Assembly (NCBI GenBank): GCA_015065045.1
Contig: SVRB01000004.1
Coordinates: forward strand, 1-32,464
Source: Oscillospiraceae bacterium
GTDB lineage: Bacteria; Bacillota; Clostridia; Oscillospirales; CAG-272
DNA length: 32,464 nt
Direction of reading: 5' to 3'
Shown: one piece after another, positions 26,901 through 32,464 of the stretch
Position numbering within the stretch: position 1 is the stretch's first letter
How the letters are laid out: each line of letters opens with the position of its first letter
The notes under the pieces: generated by a model
Databases searched by the model: none
What the model was told of the DNA's origin: nothing
Seen by the model: the letters and a program-made list of their open reading frames with translations, nothing else
Translations under genes and position numbers: made by a program

Positions 26901-27773
26901 CTAAAATCCTATGCCCGTATAATCTCCAAAACCCTCGCCGAATACCTCTTTTGCCTCGCAAATAATAACGAAAGCCTTATCGGAATCGATAGACGCTACC
27001 GTTTTTTTCATAAGATAAATTTTGCTCTTTTTCAATGCGCAGATAATTATTTCTTTGTCTTTATTGAAAAATCCGCTTTTTCCGTTAAGTATGGTAATGC
27101 CAAAGCCAAGCTTTAAAAGCGCATCGCTTATTTCTTTGTTTTTGTCACTTATAATATATGCCACCTTGCCGTCTGATGCTCCGTAGATTATTGAATCAAG
27201 CGCCATATTTGAAATATAAATAGCAATAATACCGTAAAGGGCGCTATCAAGCTTTCTGAAAAACAATGCATAGAAGAATATTACTGTTAGGTCTATAATA
27301 AGGCAGACCTTTCCGATGGAAAGCTTTTTTATTTTGTATTTCAAAAGCTTTGCCAATAACTCCGTTCCGCCGGTGGTTGCACTTTTTTTCATTAGTATTC
27401 CGAGTGATCCGCCAAGGAGAAGGCTTCCAAAAATGCAAGCCAAAAAATTATCGGTTTTAGGAAACGTAAAAAATACAGTTAAAGTGTCGATAATCACCGA
27501 CGTGAAAAATATCGAAAAAAATGACGCGACCAAAAGCCGAAATCCCTCTTTTTTGAATCCGATAAGGAGTAACGGAAGATTTAAAACAAAAACTGTTGTT
27601 CCTATAGGTATAACAGGGATAAAATGATTTATAATTTGTGAGATGCCTGTAAATCCGCCCATAGCAAGACTGTTTGATTGAAAAAAAGCTACGAATGAAA
27701 ACGAATATAATATGCAACCGAAAATGATGATGAGATAATCTTTGAATACCGATCTTATTTTAGCCAAGGTCAA
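26901..27773 (-). CDS. YitT family (DUF2179) membrane protein
   Basis: GGFTGISQIINHF, SATTGGTELLAKLL, C-terminal DUF2179-like region. Confidence 0.88.
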   Translation of the reverse strand: MTLAKIRSVFKDYLIIIFGCILYSFSFVAFFQSNSLAMGGFTGISQIINHFIPVIPIGTTVFVLNLPLLLIGFKKEGFRLLVASFFSIFFTSVIIDTLTVFFTFPKTDNFLACIFGSLLLGGSLGILMKKSATTGGTELLAKLLKYKIKKLSIGKVCLIIDLTVIFFYALFFRKLDSALYGIIAIYISNMALDSIIYGASDGKVAYIISDKNKEISDALLKLGFGITILNGKSGFFNKDKEIIICALKKSKIYLMKKTVASIDSDKAFVIICEAKEVFGEGFGDYTGIGF

Positions 27774-27871
27774 TTCTCCGATCTATACATATATATTGCA
27801 ATAATCGGGTACACGGACTGAGTCTGTGTACCCTTTTATTACATCATAAAATTACAAAAAGCAAATAAAGA

Positions 27872-28306
27872 TTATAAATATTGACGAATGTCTACGGCAA
27901 GGTTGTTTTCGATCGATATAAGGTTTTTTGCCATATTTTTTGAGTTTTCATCTGCAGCTTTATACTGATTAAGATATCGGCTGAGTGATTTTACACCCAT
28001 ATTGCATCCGTCTGTCATAAGGTCGGCAACGGTATTGTCGGAGTCATCAACCATAAGCTTTGCATTCGTTTTTATCCAGGACATTCCTTTTGCCATAGGA
28101 TTAGGCTGTTTACCGTCATCGCTGAATCTGTTAAGCTCTGTGCGTATCTTACATTCAAGCTCTTCGTGGTCTTTTTTGCTTTCAATAAGCTTTTGTTTAA
28201 AATCTTGGTTCCTTACGTTGTCGATTACGTCTTCGAGGGAAGAAATTCCCATTTTTACTCCCGAATCACATTCTCTGAGCAGTCGTATTGTATCGTGTTC
28301 TATCAT
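27872..28306 (-). CDS. Hypothetical protein, possibly DUF2383/ferritin-like helical fold
   Basis: MIEHDTIRLLRECDSGVKMGISSLEDVI... all-helical composition; family assignment tentative. Confidence 0.6.
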   Translation of the reverse strand: MIEHDTIRLLRECDSGVKMGISSLEDVIDNVRNQDFKQKLIESKKDHEELECKIRTELNRFSDDGKQPNPMAKGMSWIKTNAKLMVDDSDNTVADLMTDGCNMGVKSLSRYLNQYKAADENSKNMAKNLISIENNLAVDIRQYL

Positions 28307-28453
28307 TTTTTTAGTCTCCTTTGGGTTTATTTACAAACAGTATGCCCCAGAAATATATAAAATATTTTTTGTTTTTGGAATGTAAAAAAATAGTGCTTGT
28401 AAGATTGGTGGGTATGTGATATAATATTTTTACTAATAATGGGGAGAAAAAAT

Positions 28454-29758
28454 ATGAAGATCAAAACGAAGAATATTTCTTTTGAAAAGATTGCGAAAAT
28501 CAAAAGACCTAAGCATTTTAATCCCGTTAAACCCAATATTTTTTTCAGAACACTTATCAGAGTTTTATCCCAAAAGGATTTGATGGCGACAAAATTTACT
28601 TATACTAAGACCGATATGGAAAAGGTGGGTGACGAGCCTTGTCTTATCCTTATGAACCATTCAAGCTTTTTGGATTTTGAAATAGCATATAAAATACTTT
28701 ATCCGAAACCCTTTTGCGTTGTTGCGACAACCGACGCATTTGTCAGCAAGGGTTGGCTTATGAGACTTATAGGCTGTATTCCTACACAGAAATTTGTAAC
28801 AGACGTTACACTTATAAATGATATGGAATATGCTTTAAAGACGTTAAAAATTCCCGTTTTGATGTATCCTGAAGCAGGTTACTCATTCGACGGTTGTGCC
28901 ACCTCGCTTCCGAGAGGCCTTGGCAGACTTTTAAAAAAGCTTGATGTTCCCGTTGTCAGCATACACACTGATGGTGTATTCTTGCATCAGCCTTTATATA
29001 ATTGTCTCAAAAAGAGAAAAATAAAGGCAAGCGCTGATATAAAATGTATTCTATCTAAGGACGAAGTAAGAGAAAAGTCGGTTCAGGAGCTTGATGAGGT
29101 GCTTGAGGAAGCGTTTACTTTTGACAGCTTTGACTGGCAGTATAAAAATAAGATCGAAATTACAGAGCCTTACAGGGCTGAGGGTCTTAACAGAATCTTG
29201 TATAAGTGTGCAAGCTGTATGACCGAGGGAATGATGGAAGGCAAGGGAACGAGCTTGAAATGCCACCATTGCGGAAAGGAATACGAGCTTGATAAATACG
29301 GAAGACTTAACGCGTTGAACGGAGAGACCGAATTCAGCCATATTCCCGATTGGTATAATTGGGAAAGAGAATGTGTTAAGAAGGAAATTGCCGACGGAAC
29401 GTATAAGCTTGACACAGAGGTGGATATATGCGTGTTGGTCGACTACAAGGCTTTGTACAGAGTGGGCGAGGGCAGACTTACACACGATAAAAACGGTTTT
29501 AAACTTGTAGGCTGTGACGGAAAGCTTGAATATACACAAAAGCCGCTCGTATCGCATAGCCTTAATTCTGATTATTATTGGTATGAAATAGGCGATATAA
29601 TCAGTATCGGAAACAAAGATACGCTTTATTACTGCTTCCCGAAGGGAAGTAACGTGGACGTTGTTGCAAAAACAAGAATAGCGGCTGAAGAATTATATAA
29701 GACGGTAAGACCGAAAAGGGCTGCAAAAAACGAAAAGACTGCAACGATCGAGAGCTGA
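28454..29758 (+). CDS. 1-acyl-sn-glycerol-3-phosphate acyltransferase-like (PlsC) protein with zinc-ribbon-like segment
   Basis: LILMNHSSFLDFEIAYKIL (NHxxxxD), PEAGYSFDG; CASC..CHHCGKEY. Confidence 0.85.
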   Translation: MKIKTKNISFEKIAKIKRPKHFNPVKPNIFFRTLIRVLSQKDLMATKFTYTKTDMEKVGDEPCLILMNHSSFLDFEIAYKILYPKPFCVVATTDAFVSKGWLMRLIGCIPTQKFVTDVTLINDMEYALKTLKIPVLMYPEAGYSFDGCATSLPRGLGRLLKKLDVPVVSIHTDGVFLHQPLYNCLKKRKIKASADIKCILSKDEVREKSVQELDEVLEEAFTFDSFDWQYKNKIEITEPYRAEGLNRILYKCASCMTEGMMEGKGTSLKCHHCGKEYELDKYGRLNALNGETEFSHIPDWYNWERECVKKEIADGTYKLDTEVDICVLVDYKALYRVGEGRLTHDKNGFKLVGCDGKLEYTQKPLVSHSLNSDYYWYEIGDIISIGNKDTLYYCFPKGSNVDVVAKTRIAAEELYKTVRPKRAAKNEKTATIES

Positions 29759-29791
29759 TTTATAAAAAAATTATAAATCAGAAAAAAATTC

Positions 29792-29820
29792 TTGACTTTA
29801 GCGTGGGAAAGTGCTATTAT
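29792..29820 (+). promoter_or_regulatory. SigA-like promoter of the T-box transcript
   Basis: TTGACT-17 bp-TATTAT. Confidence 0.65.
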
Positions 29821-29827
29821 ACTGATA

Positions 29828-30082
29828 TACTTTTAGATAACACGTTGACGAAAACCAGTAGGTAAAGGACTAACTCTTTCAGAGAATTGCCGTATAGGTG
29901 CGAGGCATAAGAGTGGGATTACTGAATTCATTTCCGAGTGGCTTGTTTGAACTTTTTAGTAGGACAAGACGGGGAAGCACCCGTTATAGTGCAAGGGTCT
30001 AAAAAATTCGGATCTATGAGAACCAACTGAGGTGGTACCACGGGATAAACTCGTCCTCTGCAATTATAATTGCAGAGGACTT
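29828..30082 (+). promoter_or_regulatory. T-box leader, predicted tRNA-Phe responsive (specifier UUC at 29927-29929)
   Basis: AGTA at 29857 opposite GAA-TTC-A at 29924-29930; T-box TGAGGTGGTACCACGGG at 30028-30044; terminator GTCCTCTGCAATTATAATTGCAGAGGAC plus T-tract at 30053-30085. Confidence 0.92.
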
Positions 30083-30149
30083 TTTGTTTTTGTTAAGCCT
30101 TATTGATTTTAATAGGTTTGTACAAATGAGTTGGAGGATATTAGAAATT

Positions 30150-31457
30150 ATGGAAAGGTATTATCAACCCGAAATTGAAAAAGCACCAAGAGAAACTATC
30201 GTAAAATTACAGAATGAACGCTTGGTGAATACTGTAAAAAGAGTTTATGAAAACGTTTCCCATTATCGTAAGAAGATGGATGAATCCGGAATAAAACCCG
30301 AGGATATAAAGAGTATCGACGATTTATACAAGCTCCCGTTCAGCTACAAGCAGGATCTTCGCGATACTTATCCTTACGGTATGTTTGCTGTGCCTATGAA
30401 GGACGTTGTAAGACTTCACGCATCGAGCGGAACCACTGGCAAACAGATAGTTGTTGGATATACTGAGAATGACCTTGATTTATGGAGTGACTGCTGCGCA
30501 AGAGCATTGACAGCGGCGGGCTGCACCGAGGAGGATAAGGTTCACGTTTCTTACGGATATGGACTGTTTACAGGTGGACTTGGCGCAGATGCAGGTTCAA
30601 AAAAGGTTGGAGCTGTTACTATTCCCGTATCGAGCGGTAATACGCAAAGACAGATCACAATTCTCAGAGATTTCGGCTCGACGATTCTTTGCTGTACACC
30701 GTCTTACGCTTTACATATGGCAGAAACGTTGTATGCTCAAGGATATACTAAAGATGATATAAATCTTAAAGCAGGTATATTCGGAGCAGAGCCCTGGACA
30801 AATGAAATGCGTCAGCAGATAGAAGAAATGCTCGGAATAAAAGCTTATGATATTTACGGTTTGACAGAGATAATCGGTCCCGGTGTTGGTTTTGAATGTT
30901 CAGAACAGTCTGGTATGCACATAAATGAAGACCACTTTATAGTTGAGGTGATTGACCCCGACACAGGAGAAGTGCTTCCCGACGGCACACAGGGTGAGCT
31001 TGTTTTTACTTGCATTACGAAAGAAGCGTTTCCGATTATTCGCTATCGCACAAGAGATATCGGAGTTATTACAAGAGAAAAATGCTCTTGCGGAAGAACG
31101 CTTGTTAAGATGACAAAGCCTCGCGGCAGAACAGACGATATGCTTATTATCCGCGGTGTAAATGTGTTCCCGTCACAGATAGAATCTGTTCTCATCGAAA
31201 AGGGTTATACCGCAAACTATCAGATAGTTGTTGACAGAGAAAATAACTTTGACAGTATTGAGGTTAGAGTTGAATTGAGCCCTGAAAACTTCCGTGATAC
31301 TATTAAGGGACTTGATAAGCAGGCTAAGGAACTTTCGGAAGCTTTGAAGGTTGTACTTGGACTTAATGCTCACGTTAAGCTTATGGAGCCCAATTCTATT
31401 CCTCGTTCCGAGGGTAAAGCTGTACGAGTTATTGACAAGCGTAAGCTTTTAGACTAA
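30150..31457 (+). CDS. paaK: Phenylacetate-CoA ligase
   Basis: RLHASSGTTGKQIVVGYT, YDIYGLTEIIGPGVGFEC, RTDDMLIIRGVNVFPSQIE; GGAGG RBS. Confidence 0.93.
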   Translation: MERYYQPEIEKAPRETIVKLQNERLVNTVKRVYENVSHYRKKMDESGIKPEDIKSIDDLYKLPFSYKQDLRDTYPYGMFAVPMKDVVRLHASSGTTGKQIVVGYTENDLDLWSDCCARALTAAGCTEEDKVHVSYGYGLFTGGLGADAGSKKVGAVTIPVSSGNTQRQITILRDFGSTILCCTPSYALHMAETLYAQGYTKDDINLKAGIFGAEPWTNEMRQQIEEMLGIKAYDIYGLTEIIGPGVGFECSEQSGMHINEDHFIVEVIDPDTGEVLPDGTQGELVFTCITKEAFPIIRYRTRDIGVITREKCSCGRTLVKMTKPRGRTDDMLIIRGVNVFPSQIESVLIEKGYTANYQIVVDRENNFDSIEVRVELSPENFRDTIKGLDKQAKELSEALKVVLGLNAHVKLMEPNSIPRSEGKAVRVIDKRKLLD

Positions 31458-31479
31458 AATACTAAGAGAGGTAAATGAG

Positions 31480-31908
31480 ATGATAAAACAGTTATCGGTA
31501 TTTCTTCAAAATAAATCGGGCAAGATCGCTTCGGTTGTAAATACACTTTACGAAAACGGAATAGATATCCGCGCGCTTTCTATTGCGGACACCGCTGATT
31601 TTGGAATTTTGCGTATGCTTGTAAACGACGTTGAAAAGGCAAGAGCCGCTTTGGCAAAGGAGAACTGCATTGTAAGCGTAAACGAAGTAGACGTTGTTGC
31701 TGTTCCTGACAAACCGGGAGGCTTGGCGGAGGTTTTGAAAAAACTTTCGGCTGCCCAGATAGATATTGAATATATGTATTCACTTATCGACAGAGGAACA
31801 GACGACGCGTATATGGTGTTCCGTTTATCAGACGAGGCGAACAGCTTTGGAGCGTTACAGGCAAACGGTATTGTTACCGTTCCCGGAGAAGTGCTCGGAC
31901 TTAAATAA
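31480..31908 (+). CDS. Tandem ACT-domain protein
   Basis: KQLSVFLQNKSGKIASVVNTLYENGIDIRALSIADT...VVAVPDKPGGLAEVLKKLSAAQIDIEYMY. Confidence 0.9.
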   Translation: MIKQLSVFLQNKSGKIASVVNTLYENGIDIRALSIADTADFGILRMLVNDVEKARAALAKENCIVSVNEVDVVAVPDKPGGLAEVLKKLSAAQIDIEYMYSLIDRGTDDAYMVFRLSDEANSFGALQANGIVTVPGEVLGLK

Positions 31909-31932
31909 AATATAATTGAGGTGTTTATAGAT

Positions 31933-32464
31933 ATGCAGGAAATGAGCAGAAAAACAAAGCATTTTACCGATTCTGTCATACGCCGTATGACAAGAATCGC
32001 TATTGCAAATAACGCGATAAATTTGGCGCAGGGCTTTCCGGATTTTGATCCGCCGAAGGTTTTGACAGACAGACTTGAGGAGATAAGCCAGATAGGCCCT
32101 CACCAGTATCCGATTACTATGGGAGCGCCCAATTTCAGACGTGCGCTCGCTGAAAAATGCGGTCGTTTTATGGGCAGAAAGATTGACCCTGAAACCGAGG
32201 TGGTTGTTACTATAGGTTCTACCGAGGCTATGGTTGATACTCTTTTTGCTATCACAAACCCCGGTGACAAGATCATTATGTTCTCTCCTTATTTTGAGAA
32301 CTACCGCGCGCAGACGCTTCTTGCTGACTGTGAACCTATATTCGTTCCCTTGATCCCCCCTGCATTCAATTATGATGCAAACGTGCTTGAGGATGCGTTT
32401 AAAAAGGGAGCTAAGGCTATACTTATCTGTAACCCCTCTAACCCCAGCGGTAAGGTGTTTACAG
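31933..32464 (+). CDS. PLP-dependent class I/II aminotransferase, 5' part (runs off window)
   Basis: Hand translation MQEMSRKTKHFTDSVIRRMTRIAIANNAINLAQGFPDFDPPK...GSTEAMVDTLFAITNPGDKIIMFSPYFENY...CNPSNPSGKVFT. Confidence 0.92.
   Translation, partial: MQEMSRKTKHFTDSVIRRMTRIAIANNAINLAQGFPDFDPPKVLTDRLEEISQIGPHQYPITMGAPNFRRALAEKCGRFMGRKIDPETEVVVTIGSTEAMVDTLFAITNPGDKIIMFSPYFENYRAQTLLADCEPIFVPLIPPAFNYDANVLEDAFKKGAKAILICNPSNPSGKVFT

Noticed and set aside
27807-27838. GGGTACACGGACTGAGTCTGTGTACCC hairpin as a terminator
   Set aside because: Good stem, but the minus-strand flank lacks a T-tract and both neighbours are on the minus strand; role unclear so not listed as a feature.

Overview
A 32.5 kb low-GC Firmicutes/Clostridia-like chromosomal window, mostly ordinary metabolic and housekeeping genes. 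Recognisable genes include desulfoferrodoxin, L-lactate permease and LDH, an Fe-S aldo/keto reductase, an NhaC-type antiporter, a type-2 malate/lactate dehydrogenase, dGTPase, NrdR, CPBP protease, TadA, RluA, YitT, an acyltransferase, and PaaK/ACT/aminotransferase. The best items are not in the supplied ORF track. (1) A 24-aa ORF at 26557-26631(-) looks like the sporulation peptide SpoVM, directly preceded by an unlisted 52-aa membrane ORF. (2) A T-box leader at ~29828-30082 has specifier UUC (Phe) in front of phenylacetate-CoA ligase, an ACT protein and an aminotransferase. (3) tRNA-Pro(GGG) at 18870-18945(-) has a decayed 3'-half copy next to a GC-rich hairpin repeat related to a MITE-like element at 5660-5790. 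(4) A 44-aa DUF6809-like ORF at 16647-16781(-) is truncated into a short interspersed repeat. Other candidates are a compact operon (DUF47-like, DUF5685, Cys-rich J-domain protein, membrane protein) and a tandem, mosaic pair of lipoprotein genes. No CRISPR array, transposase, phage module or rRNA was seen. All family names come from reading the sequence; no searches were run.
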